Shown here: piece by piece, positions 7,517 to 15,986 of the stretch
Layout: every line of letters begins with the position of its first letter
Numbering within the stretch: the first letter of the stretch is position 1
NCBI GenBank assembly: GCA_963717115.1
Contig: CAVQVO010000017.1
Span: forward strand, 310,001-374,000
Direction of reading: 5' to 3'
Source: JBBQUN01 sp963717115
Lineage (GTDB): Bacteria > Actinomycetota > Acidimicrobiia > Acidimicrobiales > SZUA-35
Length of the DNA: 64,000 nucleotides
The notes under the pieces: generated by a model
What the model was told of the DNA's origin: nothing
Databases searched by the model: none
Seen by the model: only the letters and a program-made list of their open reading frames with translations
Translations under genes and position numbers: made by a program

Positions 7517-7891
7517 CCAGCGCTCCGGTAGGGCGCCCTCTGGTCTTGTCACCATCGACCAAGACGTCAGCCCAACCCGCCCGGCAGCGCTACGGCAACG
7601 TCATCTCCACCAGTTGATATCGCGCACCTGACCGCTCACAGTCGTGCCGTTCTTTCGCTGGTTGTGGGCGATGGCCCGGGCAGATGTTCTGAGCGCCTGC
7701 AGTTCGCGACCGAGGTTGTCGTTTCCGGCGTCCGTCTCGCCGCCGCGCGCGGGAGTATGCGAACTGTCCAGTCCTCGAGTTGTCGACTCGAAGTTCGGCG
7801 TGAGGGTCGGATTCGAGTCGCCGTCCAGACGTTGTTCACGGTGGGCACCCCTTGGTGAGGAGGAGGTTGGGCGAGGGTGCGAGCGGGCCGG
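7517..7891. other. No supported gene
   Basis: Intergenic between convergent genes. The open frames are short and have no recognised similarity; no clear terminator hairpin was found. Confidence 0.5.
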
Positions 7892-8482
7892 TCAGGAGGT
7901 CATGCCGCCGAGCCCGACCAGGCCGCGGGCGAGCTCGATCTCACCCATGTGTCGCATGCCGTGTTGGTACCACCAGCACTCGATGGCGTCGAGGACGGTG
8001 ACGCCGTCCTCTCCCGCGACACGCGCACTGAAGGTGTTCGCAACCACCGGTGGGAACGGCCGTGGCACGACGACCCGGTCGAGATCGTCGCGCTCGAGCG
8101 CCCCCAGCCACGCCTCGGTGCGCCGATACACGGTGCGCATGTAGTCCTTGAACGCGTCGTAGTCGCCGACGTGCTGTTGGATCATCTCGCCGACCGTGCG
8201 TTCCTTGCCGTGGTCGTCGATGGCCATCTGCACTCTCGTCTGCCAGTCCTCGTTCCAGACAGAGGGCTCGCCGGTGAGCACGGCGAACGTGACGTCCTGC
8301 ATGTTGGGATAGTGGAACAGTGAGAACGCGATCGGCAGTACGCCCTCGCGTTCGAAGTGGTTCACGTGCTCGGGGCCCATGGTGTCGACTGCGTCGTACC
8401 AGAGGGTGTGCATTGCGGACATGCGTCGTCTGAGGGAGTCGAGCAGGAGGTGGTCGGTCATCGTGGTGTCGCTTTCTGTCAT
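7892..8482 (-). CDS. DinB-like four-helix protein
   Basis: A 196-residue protein with the DinB/YfiT-like metal-binding four-helix pattern: an N-terminal helix LLLDSLRRRMSAMHTLWYDAVDTM, a central histidine-containing FHYPNMQDVTFAVL segment, and the C-terminal WWYQHGMRHMGEIELARGL, where relatives carry the third metal-ligand histidine. Members act as thiol-dependent transferases or isomerases (mycothiol or bacillithiol); the substrate is unknown. GAGGAG lies 10 nt before ATG 8482. It is the last gene of the 13.6-7.9 kb minus-strand operon, 31 bp after the previous gene. Confidence 0.65.
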   Translation of the reverse strand: MTESDTTMTDHLLLDSLRRRMSAMHTLWYDAVDTMGPEHVNHFEREGVLPIAFSLFHYPNMQDVTFAVLTGEPSVWNEDWQTRVQMAIDDHGKERTVGEMIQQHVGDYDAFKDYMRTVYRRTEAWLGALERDDLDRVVVPRPFPPVVANTFSARVAGEDGVTVLDAIECWWYQHGMRHMGEIELARGLVGLGGMTS

Positions 8483-8513
8483 GGGAGTGTCACTCCTCGG
8501 CTTCTGTCGGCAT

Positions 8514-9410
8514 TCAGTCGAGCCACCTGGTCGCGCGCTGGCGGGCGGCGGGCATCCAGCGCGGGCCCGCGGTCGCGTCGATGCGGTCGAGCAGGGCGTC
8601 GTGATGCGCGTCGACGGCGTCGCACAACGCGAGGGTGGTCGCCTCCCCCACGGCCTGCCAGGCAGGAGCGGTGAGCTCGTTGGTCCGGCGTTCGAGGTCG
8701 ACGCGGAACTGTCGCCCTGCGTCGTTCAACCCGCGATCGGTGGCCAGACCTTTGGCTTCGAGGCGGGCCCAGCCCCGTCGAACGGCGTCGTCGTCGTTGC
8801 CGCGGCTGCGAGCGATCCACTCCTCGTCGCCGTACTCTTCGACGTCGACCATCACCGAGTGCAGCAGGCCGACCTCGACGGCGTCGAGATCGGCGACGGC
8901 GCACAGCGCCCAGTGGTTGTCGCCCCGGAGCTCGCGCAGGCAGTTGACGGCCAGCCAGGCGGACAGCGCGGGCTCTGCGGGCGAAGGCCGGGGTTGGGCC
9001 CGGAGCGCGGCGAACATGGGACGGGCGCCGTGGTGGACGGAATCGACGCCGCGCCACAGGTCGTCGGTCAGCGGGCCCAGCTGGTCCGGGAGTCCGGGGG
9101 CGACTGTCTCGAGACCTGCGATCACCGATTCGTTGCGTACTGCGCAGATGGCGTCGGGGTCGGCGACACCGCGGTACAGGTCCATCACGAACTCCACCGC
9201 TGCGGGATGGACCGAATAGGTCGCGGCTGCAGCGGCCGCAGGACTGATGTCACCGAGTGGCGCGATGCGCCACGCCAGCAACCAGCCGGCGCCATTCGGT
9301 ACGCCGAGCGCCTTGTAGCGGGCGATCGCGTCGGGATCCCACATCAGCCAGCCGACCAGATCGTGGCCGGTGTGGCCGGCGCGGGCGGTGAGGGCTGTCC
9401 AGTCGGTCAT
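8514..9410 (-). CDS. SCO6745-family protein
   Basis: A 298-residue protein recognised as the SCO6745 (SalK-like) family of helical actinobacterial proteins. Features are YFRP-like WMWDPDAIARYKALGV near the N-terminus, GWLLAWRIAPLGDISPAAAAAATY, and a C-terminal winged-helix-like part (RRGWARLEAKGLATDRGLNDAGRQFR..LERRTNELTAPAW). The function of the family is unknown; it often accompanies regulators or secondary metabolism genes. Its ATG overlaps the stop of the preceding gene (ATGA). Confidence 0.7.
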   Translation of the reverse strand: MTDWTALTARAGHTGHDLVGWLMWDPDAIARYKALGVPNGAGWLLAWRIAPLGDISPAAAAAATYSVHPAAVEFVMDLYRGVADPDAICAVRNESVIAGLETVAPGLPDQLGPLTDDLWRGVDSVHHGARPMFAALRAQPRPSPAEPALSAWLAVNCLRELRGDNHWALCAVADLDAVEVGLLHSVMVDVEEYGDEEWIARSRGNDDDAVRRGWARLEAKGLATDRGLNDAGRQFRVDLERRTNELTAPAWQAVGEATTLALCDAVDAHHDALLDRIDATAGPRWMPAARQRATRWLD

Positions 9411-9748
9411 GTCGTCGGTCCTTCCAACCCGCCGATATCACCGGGTTCGTCGTCGCCGGTCATGTCGCGGAGGACATCGGCGAGTGGCTTGTCGGTGCAA
9501 CGGCCGACCATCGTGGCCAGATGGGCGGGGATGTTCATGCCGTTCGGGTTGGTCAGCTCCTTCTGGAGCCGGTCGTGTGGTGCGGCCGGAATGTCCACCG
9601 TGAATTGCTCGGCGCGCGGGAGATGGCACACGTCGTCGCATGCCTGGCGCGGCCCCGCGCGGGGCTTGGCGGGCCCGAGTCCACCCAGCTCGTCTTCCCA
9701 GAGGCCGGATTCGTGCCGTCGAGCGAACGGACCGTGCTCGGGGTTCAT
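9407..9748 (-). CDS. Hypothetical protein, operon-linked
   Basis: A 113-residue protein without a recognised domain. It has a Gly/Pro-rich start (WEDELGGLGPAKPRAG), two cysteines (QACDDVCHL), a hydrophobic-polar core (FTVDIPAAPHDRLQKELTN) and an acidic end (DMTGDDEPGDIGGLEG). No signal peptide or membrane helix. It overlaps its neighbours by 4 bp on both sides, so it is a real, translationally coupled gene. It may serve as a small subunit or chaperone for an enzyme in the operon (inference). Confidence 0.6.
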   Translation of the reverse strand: MNPEHGPFARRHESGLWEDELGGLGPAKPRAGPRQACDDVCHLPRAEQFTVDIPAAPHDRLQKELTNPNGMNIPAHLATMVGRCTDKPLADVLRDMTGDDEPGDIGGLEGPTT

Positions 9749-10947
9749 GATGAAGGTCTCCTCGTCTGGATGGTGACCGCCGCAGCGATGGCCCGCATCG
9801 CCGCATGGGTGTCTTCGACGTCTTCGGGGTCGGTGTCGGGTGAGTCGTCTCCGCCCTGTGCACCGAATTGGGCGATGCTGACGCCGCGAGTGGTGTCGAC
9901 CCAGAGCATCTGACCGAAGGCGCCGAGCGCCATCGATTCGCCGGTCGAGTCCCACGGCACCCACCACTGGTACCCGTAGCCCCGCGCACCTTGCGAGGGC
10001 TCCTGGAACGGCGCTCGGGGCGAACCGCTTTCCGCTGCGAAGCCGTCGGGCAGCAGTCGTTCGCCGTTCCACACCCCGTCCTGGACGTAGAGCGCGCCGA
10101 GGTGAGCGAACTCGATCGCCCGCAGGCAGAGGCACGCATGCCCGAAGGCGTGTCCGCGATCCCCGTCGGCATGTTGTGACCAGAAGGCATCGCCGGTCAT
10201 TCCGATGGCATCCCACAGCTGCTCCTGCACGATCTGATCGAACGGCTGGGCGTATGCTGCCCGCAGAACCATGGACAGGACGTGGGTGTCGGTAGCGAGG
10301 TAGTTGAAGTCGGTGCCGGGCCGGACTCGGGGTCCGAGTTCACCGGCGAAGTCGTCCAGATCGCGGCCCTCGCCCCAGATCTGTCGGTACATGTCCCTGC
10401 GATCCGGCGACCCCTGGTGGTGGAAGAAGTTCACCCCCGACGACATCATCAACACATCGCGGACGGTCGCCTCGGCGTAGCCGCCGCCGATCGAGATGTA
10501 CTTGTTGACGGGGTCGTCGATGCTGTCGAGCACGCCGGTGTGCAGGGCTCGGCCGACGACGGTGCTGGTGAAGCTCTTCGAGGCCGACCAGACATGCCAC
10601 CGGCTGCCCCGGTGCGCGCCGAGCCGGTAGCGGTCGTGGACGATGACGCCGTCGGCGAGCACGAGGAGCGAGGCGACGTGGTTGCGCTCGACGTAATCGT
10701 CCAGCGTTCGCTCCTCGCCAGCATGCACGTAGCTGATGTCGAGCGGTGCCGACCGGTCGTCGAACACGTATGGCTGCGAGGCCCCGTTGAGCTTGCGGTG
10801 GGGGAGCACACGGTCCCAGTGGGAGAAGAGGTGCGCCCGTGCCTCGGCATCGCCCCCGATGCCGACCAGACCGGCGCGGTCGTGCGCGGTCGAGAACTCG
10901 GCCTCGGTCGAGTTCTCGAAGGCGGGACGGTCGTGCGTGTCCATCAT
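9745..10947 (-). CDS. Serine hydrolase, beta-lactamase class C fold
   Basis: A 400-residue esterase or beta-lactamase-like enzyme. The nucleophile motif S-x-x-K is Ser121-Ala-Ser-Lys124 in HVWSASKSFTS. The structural segments DDPVNKYIS, VRDVLMMSSGVNF, MYRQIWGEGRDLDDFAG and a C-terminal GYGYQWWVP are typical of class C/6-aminohexanoate-hydrolase-like proteins. No signal peptide, so it is cytoplasmic. It may hydrolyse an ester or amide in the pathway encoded by this operon; the substrate is unknown. It follows a 44-bp gap after the small membrane protein gene and overlaps the next gene by 4 bp. Confidence 0.8.
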   Translation of the reverse strand: MMDTHDRPAFENSTEAEFSTAHDRAGLVGIGGDAEARAHLFSHWDRVLPHRKLNGASQPYVFDDRSAPLDISYVHAGEERTLDDYVERNHVASLLVLADGVIVHDRYRLGAHRGSRWHVWSASKSFTSTVVGRALHTGVLDSIDDPVNKYISIGGGYAEATVRDVLMMSSGVNFFHHQGSPDRRDMYRQIWGEGRDLDDFAGELGPRVRPGTDFNYLATDTHVLSMVLRAAYAQPFDQIVQEQLWDAIGMTGDAFWSQHADGDRGHAFGHACLCLRAIEFAHLGALYVQDGVWNGERLLPDGFAAESGSPRAPFQEPSQGARGYGYQWWVPWDSTGESMALGAFGQMLWVDTTRGVSIAQFGAQGGDDSPDTDPEDVEDTHAAMRAIAAAVTIQTRRPSS

Positions 10948-10990
10948 CGTTCTCGGATGCGGAACACGTGGTCGATCGTGAGCGCGCTGT

Positions 10991-11362
10991 TCATCGTCGA
11001 CCGATCCGGATCCGACGTTGCTCCGGTGCGGGGCGCAGCCGCTCGATCGCTGCGACGGTCAGAACGATGCTGACCACGACGAAGGTGATCATCGGAACCG
11101 CAGGGCCCTTGTCGATCAGCACGACGAGGTTGAGCGCGACGCAGGCGAACAGCGCCGGCACGAGGGGATGTGCGGGGTGCGGCCCGGCCCGTCCCACGAG
11201 CACTGCGATCGCGACGGCGATCAGGACGACGTTCGCCGTCACGCGCAGAATTTCCACCTCGTCGACGGCGACGTGGACGCCGATGTCGAACACGTTCCAT
11301 GCGACGAGTGCACCGAGCACCCGCTTCGTCGCAGTGTCGGGAGTGATCGGGTGCTCGCTCAC
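10991..11362 (-). CDS. Small four-helix membrane protein
   Basis: A 123-residue protein with about four hydrophobic helices (VLGALVAWNVFDIGVHV, VTANVVLIAVAIAVLVG, PLVPALFACVALNLVVLI, ITFVVVSIVLTVAAI). No family recognised. GTG 11362 was chosen because it overlaps the stop of the dioxygenase gene (GTGA) and because the residues upstream in this frame are only a shadow. Possible transporter subunit or membrane anchor for the operon. Confidence 0.65.
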   Translation of the reverse strand: MSEHPITPDTATKRVLGALVAWNVFDIGVHVAVDEVEILRVTANVVLIAVAIAVLVGRAGPHPAHPLVPALFACVALNLVVLIDKGPAVPMITFVVVSIVLTVAAIERLRPAPEQRRIRIGRR

Positions 11363-12402
11363 GCTCGGGCCAACCCATCGTCGGCGAGGTGTGCCGTCGT
11401 GACGAGACCGGCGCGGTTGTCGAAGTCGGCCTCCAACGGACGGCCGTCGTACATCACCAACCACAGTCGCAGCAGGTGGCGTTTCCGCTCGGCCTCGTCG
11501 TGGTCCTCGAACGCCGACCGTGAGTGGGCAACCGCATAGTTGTTGACAAGGATGATGTCGCCCTGCTCGAGCCCGAATCGCACGTGGATCGTCGGATCCT
11601 GGGTGAGCTGATCGATCAGGGAGAGGAGCTCGTCCTGTCGGGTGGTCAGCGCGGAGCACTCGTCGAATCGCCGAGCTGCGGAACGTGCGTAGCCGGAATT
11701 GTGGCGCAGTGAGAGGCGTCCGTCGGGGCCGACCGATGCCAGCACACGGGTGTAGAACGGGCCACCGTCGGGGTGCTCCTCGTCTCGGCAGTCGAAGTCG
11801 AAGGGCTCGTAGAACGTGTCGACCAGGTCGGGGCGCCTCGCCAGGACCTCGTTGTAGATCGTCTGGAGTGGAGCGAGCGCGCTGTCGCCGCCCTCCTTCG
11901 CAGTGCGCAGACACATCAGCGCCAAGAGGTCGGTCGAGGTGTCGGTGTGGAACGGCAGCGCGATGCGGACCTGATATCCGCGTGCGCTCGGGTCGCTGAA
12001 GATGTCCTTGCCGGTGTCACGCACGTGGCCGAGGAGGTGACCTTGTGCGTTCTGTTTGACCGGATAGCCGAGCTGGCGTCCGAGCGCGTAGTAGGCGAGG
12101 CCCGCCTCGCGTTCGCTCCATCCGTCGATGACGAGGCCGCGCACCACGACGAAGCCGAGGCCGCGTTCCAACCGCTCGCCCCAGTCGGCAATCGTCTCGA
12201 CGAGGGCCGGCATCGGAACCGACTCGCGGTCGACGGATCCGAGGTTGACGTCGCTGCTGATCAGGTCGTCGCGAACCCGACAGATCTCGTCGATCTCGGA
12301 GCGGTCGAGTTGGTACACGTAGTCCGCGGGTTCGAGATCGGGTCCGTACCAGACGGCCGGTCCGGCGAGCGGCTCGCGAATGACGGTACGTGGTTCAGGC
12401 AT
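11359..12402 (-). CDS. TauD/TfdA family Fe(II)/2-oxoglutarate dioxygenase
   Basis: A 347-residue enzyme. The facial triad is visible: His152 and Asp154 in PFHTDTSTDLL and the distal His293 in NNYAVAHSRSAFED, with Arg312 (RHLLRLWL) to hold 2-oxoglutarate. GFVVVRGL and YYALGRQLGYP are standard N-terminal strands. It should hydroxylate a small molecule, using O2 and giving succinate and CO2; the substrate cannot be read. It lies directly behind the GrdB-like reductase gene with an 8-bp overlap and is coupled to the next gene by GTGA. Confidence 0.85.
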   Translation of the reverse strand: MPEPRTVIREPLAGPAVWYGPDLEPADYVYQLDRSEIDEICRVRDDLISSDVNLGSVDRESVPMPALVETIADWGERLERGLGFVVVRGLVIDGWSEREAGLAYYALGRQLGYPVKQNAQGHLLGHVRDTGKDIFSDPSARGYQVRIALPFHTDTSTDLLALMCLRTAKEGGDSALAPLQTIYNEVLARRPDLVDTFYEPFDFDCRDEEHPDGGPFYTRVLASVGPDGRLSLRHNSGYARSAARRFDECSALTTRQDELLSLIDQLTQDPTIHVRFGLEQGDIILVNNYAVAHSRSAFEDHDEAERKRHLLRLWLVMYDGRPLEADFDNRAGLVTTAHLADDGLARA

Positions 12403-13611
12403 CGGGTGTTCCGTTCGTGATCGGGTCGTTCTGGACGGGGTGGACGAGGAGGTCGAAGTGGTCGCGAGGCACGAGGCCGCGGTCGGCGAACGCCCTCACC
12501 ATCGGGTCGGGGTCGTCGAGCAAGCGGGCCGACACCTGCCCCAGCAACCGCGCGAGCGCAGTGTTGCGCCAGAACCAGGTGTTGCGTTCCTGGCCGGTGG
12601 CGCGGCCCGGTTGTTGGGCTGCTGCATGGAGGTACCACGTGCGGATGTCGTCGGCGGCGAGCCGCAGGTCCTGGATCGGTGTGGGCTCGCCGACGGCGGT
12701 GGCGGCGAGCAGATCGACGATCGCGTTCGGTGACATCGCGCTGTTCGGCACTGGCGCCGCCACCAGCTCGGCCCAGGGCGCGAGTTGGCCCACCTCTCGT
12801 CGTGTTGCGGCCACGAGGTCGGGCTCCTCCGCGACCCGACCGGCGAACGAGATCGGACACGCCCAGACCACCTCGTCATCGGTGGCGGGTGGATCATCGG
12901 GAAAGTCCTCGAGGACGACGGGGCCGTCCGCGCGTTCGAGCAACGCGAGCGCGTCGTGGAGCACTCGCCGTTGGAAGTCGGGCTCGTGCGGGACCCCGAA
13001 GGGCCGACCCAACTCGAAGGGGACCCAGAGAAATCTCGGCAAGCGCATCGCCTCCGTCTGCTCGCGAACGAGCGAGATGCCGGTGGTGGCGATGCCCGCC
13101 GATTCGAGATGGTGCGAGACCGCGCCGACCCGCGGGTGCAATTCGGTCAAACCGGGACGAGGCAGACCGCGGTGACGCCATCGGCGTGAAGCAGACGGGC
13201 CAGTTCGGCGCACGTGGGCTCGATCATCTCCGGGGGCCAGCCCGCCCCCATCAGCGAGTACTGGTGGTCGGCCACCGAAGCGATCGTGCCCTCCGCAGCC
13301 AGTTCTCGCAGCCGGTCCAGTGGGAAGACCGTGTTGACGTCCTCGCGGAAGCCCGTCCGATCGAAATGGACCGACGAGTGGGTCATCGTCAGCGACGCCA
13401 GATCGGCGTCTCCGGCAATGACCCGATAGCTCAGGTCGAGGAGGGAGAACGCATCGTCGTCGACGTGATGAAGCCCCGCCGTGGTCACCAGCGCAACACG
13501 GCGTTCGGCGAGAGGCGGGCCCACGACGAAGGGCGACGAGTCGTACCTCGGAAGTTTCTTGGCCATGATGTGCTCGCGCTCGGCGTCGCTCAGATCTCGA
13601 AGTCGAACCAT
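12395..13611 (-). CDS. GrdB-like reductase subunit, probable selenoprotein (TGA plus frameshift)
   Basis: Family of the glycine/betaine/sarcosine/D-proline reductase selenoprotein B. The first part (13611-13150) reads RVALVTTAGLHH, DLSYRVIAGDADLASL and THSSVHFDRTGFREDVNTVFPLDRLRELA, then GVTAVCLVPV before TGA 13147-13149. The next codons give PNC, making a U-P-N-C redox motif if TGA encodes selenocysteine. After C-T-R the frame is lost and continues one frame over as VGAVSHHLESAGIATTGISLVREQ, with FLWVPFELGRPFGVP and a C-terminal domain to 12395. A hairpin starts 11 nt after the TGA. Without both corrections the gene is split in two. The true start may lie upstream of ATG 13611. First gene of the operon. 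Confidence 0.65.
13120..13149 (-). promoter_or_regulatory. Candidate bacterial SECIS hairpin after TGA
   Basis: After TGA (13149-13147) come 11 nt, then CCGCG, a 6-nt loop GGTCGG and CGCGG. The loop opens with GG, as expected for SelB recognition, and begins 17 nt after the TGA. The apparent frameshift falls inside this hairpin, so it could be a sequencing error. Confidence 0.45.
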
Positions 13612-13680
13612 GGGAATCAGCCTGACGTACGCGTCGTAGCGGGCCCATTCGCAACAGTGTCACCCTGATACGAATTCATC

Positions 13681-14832
13681 TCATCCTCCGGTCTCGTCGA
13701 CGAGTGGCACGATCTCGAACGCCTCGACCGGCGGATCGCCGATCTCGTTCAAGTGCGAGAGCAGGACGTAGAACGTGCCGTTCCGATCGGTCACACTCGT
13801 CGGGAACGAGTCGCCGACGTCGAACCGGGCAACCTCCGACGTCGTCGACCAGTCATCGGTCGACTCGAACAGGTGGACCGAGCCGAGGTTCGACACCACG
13901 GCCAACGTCGAGCCGTCGTCGCTCAGGTGCAGACCGTCGATCCGCATGCCATCCACCCCGGTCGGGATGGCGGCGACCTGGCTCGGGTCCGACAGGAGGA
14001 CCCGGAAGAGCTGGCCGGTGGGAGCGTGGCCGACGATCAGGGCGTCGCCGACGGCAACGATGCCGTTGAGCCCGGACGCGGTCGGACCCGTCCGGTCAGG
14101 CTCGAACGCTGCGTTCTCCGCGAAGACGGAGGGCGCGAAGGATGAATCGACCACATAGATCACGCCGGCACCGGTGTCGGTCACGTAAATGTTCCCGACA
14201 TCATCGACGGCGATGCCGTTCGCAAAGCGTCGGTCGTCGAGTTGCACGGAAGCGAAGTCGACCAGTTCCAACTGCTCGCCGGATCTGAGATCGTGGATCG
14301 AGAGCTGCGCCGTCCCGAAGGGCAAGCCGGTCACGGCGACGAGCAGCCGATTCCGTGCAATGTCCGCCTCGATGCCCGTGAGGTTGGAGCCCGGACTCTC
14401 GGCGACCGCAGTGATCGAACGGTCGTCACTGACGGCCAGGAGTTGGCCACCGAGCAGCGAGCCAATGATGAAGCGGTCGTTGACAGGATCGTAGGTGAGG
14501 CCCTCGGGGTAGAGGCCGGGTGCGGTGATCACGATCTCGCTGGGAGTCGCCGGAACCGTGATCGTCGATTCGGGTCCGTCCGTCGAGGCAGTCGTGGACT
14601 CGGGTTCATTGGTCGGGGCGGTCGTCGGCGTGGTTGCGGGAGTGGTGCGGACCACGGTGACCGGCGCGCTCTCCTCGGCCGTGTCGTCGCTGCTTGCGCC
14701 GCAGGCGCCGAGGGTCACGGCAACTGCTGCAAACAACGCCATCATCACGTGCGGTGAGCGCGCAGTGCGCCACGCAGCTCGCCCGTCACGCAGAGCTCTG
14801 TTCGTCTCACCAAGATCGCCATCCTCGTCCAT
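13681..14832 (-). CDS. SMP-30/NHL-type beta-propeller lipoprotein
   Basis: Secreted lipoprotein. From ATG 14832 there is a basic N-region, the helix MMALFAAVAVTLGAC with lipobox cysteine, and a Ser/Thr/Pro-rich linker (about residues 60-95). Propeller blades follow with PEGLTYDPVNDRFIIGS, FANGIAVDDVGNIYVTDTGAG and SGLNGIVAVGDALIVGH, the pattern of gluconolactonase/SMP-30-like propellers. Many such proteins are lactonases or ligand binders; the metal ligands cannot be assigned with certainty. CATCGT lies 6 nt upstream of the ATG, consistent with leaderless transcription. Divergent from the AraC gene with a 113-bp shared promoter region. Confidence 0.7.
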   Translation of the reverse strand: MDEDGDLGETNRALRDGRAAWRTARSPHVMMALFAAVAVTLGACGASSDDTAEESAPVTVVRTTPATTPTTAPTNEPESTTASTDGPESTITVPATPSEIVITAPGLYPEGLTYDPVNDRFIIGSLLGGQLLAVSDDRSITAVAESPGSNLTGIEADIARNRLLVAVTGLPFGTAQLSIHDLRSGEQLELVDFASVQLDDRRFANGIAVDDVGNIYVTDTGAGVIYVVDSSFAPSVFAENAAFEPDRTGPTASGLNGIVAVGDALIVGHAPTGQLFRVLLSDPSQVAAIPTGVDGMRIDGLHLSDDGSTLAVVSNLGSVHLFESTDDWSTTSEVARFDVGDSFPTSVTDRNGTFYVLLSHLNEIGDPPVEAFEIVPLVDETGG

Positions 14833-14945
14833 GGGGACACGATGACTGGCCCCAACCGACAACTCCATGCGTTGCCACCTCAAGTGCATGCGAATTCGTC
14901 TCAACGTCCGGATGCCCGCAATACCGACACTCCTAACATGGCCCG

Positions 14946-15959
14946 ATGACATCCCAGCGCCCGTCAGGGCCGACCGTCACCATCCCCGCGGGCTGCCGCG
15001 ACGATGTCGTGCCGTTGTTCGACCCGCGAGCCGAGGCACTCGTCAGCGTGGGAGTTACTCAGGTAGCCCTGAGTTCACTGGTCGCCGGGTTCGACTGGCC
15101 TGGCCCGGATCCTCGCACGCACCTCGTCCTTGCGACCGTCGAGGGGAGGGGTCGGTTGCTCCTCGGCGGCCGGGAGCACGACCTGGTACCCGGGACGGTT
15201 GCCGTGTGCCCGGCGCATACGCCCCGGCACCAGTGGGCAGACGAGCCTTGGCGGCTCGTCACCTTCCGACTCGCCGAGATCGAGCCGTGGCGACGATTCC
15301 GGGAGATGGGCCCGTTCGTGCTGGATGACCAGGACCTGCAACGGTTCGCTGCGCCGGTGCGGGGAATTCTCGGCGAGTTACCCACAGCGATGAGCGTCGT
15401 CTCGGGGCCCTCGCACGGTCGCGATCCGTTGGATGAGTTCCTCAACCGGTTCGGGGCGCAACTGAACCGCGACCCGAACTCGTTGGGCCCGTCGGTACCG
15501 ACGGAGCCGTTTACGCTGTACGCGATCATCTTGCGGATCCAGCTTGAAGCATTGCTCGCAGGCCCTCCCTCACTGAGCGACGATGAGCGCCACCTTGCGC
15601 GGCTGTGGGAAGCCGTCCGGCGAGAACCCGGCCGCAACTGGTCGGTCGAGTCGCTGGCGGCTCACCTCAGCGTCTCTCGCGCAACGCTGCACCGCATGGT
15701 CGCGCGCCATCACGGGAACGGTCCGGGCGCCATCCTCGAGCACATCCGAATGGACCACGCCGCCCGCCTGCTCGTCCACGGCGAGCTGCCGGTCAAAGCG
15801 ATCGCCTCACAGGTCGGATACTCGACGCCCTACTCGTTCTCTGCAGCCTTTCGGCGCGCTCGTGGCTGCCCGCCCTCGGAATTCCGGGAACGGACCGCCA
15901 GGATCTCGGCCGACTCGCACGGCCCAGCTGAGGCTGTCGGCGTACCGCCCGACCGATAG
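14946..15959 (+). CDS. AraC family transcriptional regulator
   Basis: A 337-residue protein. The N-terminal cupin-like ligand domain is about residues 1-180 (LLLGGREHDLVPGTVAVCPAHTPRHQW). The C-terminal double HTH is about 225-320: WSVESLAAHLSVSRATLHRMVARHHG, then HIRMDHAARLLVHGELPVKAIASQVGYSTPYSFSAAFRRARGCPPSEFR. It probably controls the adjacent MBL hydrolase gene (28 bp downstream) and perhaps the divergent propeller lipoprotein. TAACAT ends 6 nt before ATG 14946, so the mRNA is likely leaderless. Confidence 0.85.
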   Translation: MTSQRPSGPTVTIPAGCRDDVVPLFDPRAEALVSVGVTQVALSSLVAGFDWPGPDPRTHLVLATVEGRGRLLLGGREHDLVPGTVAVCPAHTPRHQWADEPWRLVTFRLAEIEPWRRFREMGPFVLDDQDLQRFAAPVRGILGELPTAMSVVSGPSHGRDPLDEFLNRFGAQLNRDPNSLGPSVPTEPFTLYAIILRIQLEALLAGPPSLSDDERHLARLWEAVRREPGRNWSVESLAAHLSVSRATLHRMVARHHGNGPGAILEHIRMDHAARLLVHGELPVKAIASQVGYSTPYSFSAAFRRARGCPPSEFRERTARISADSHGPAEAVGVPPDR

Positions 15960-15986
15960 AAGACCACGAGAGGAAAACAACTCACC

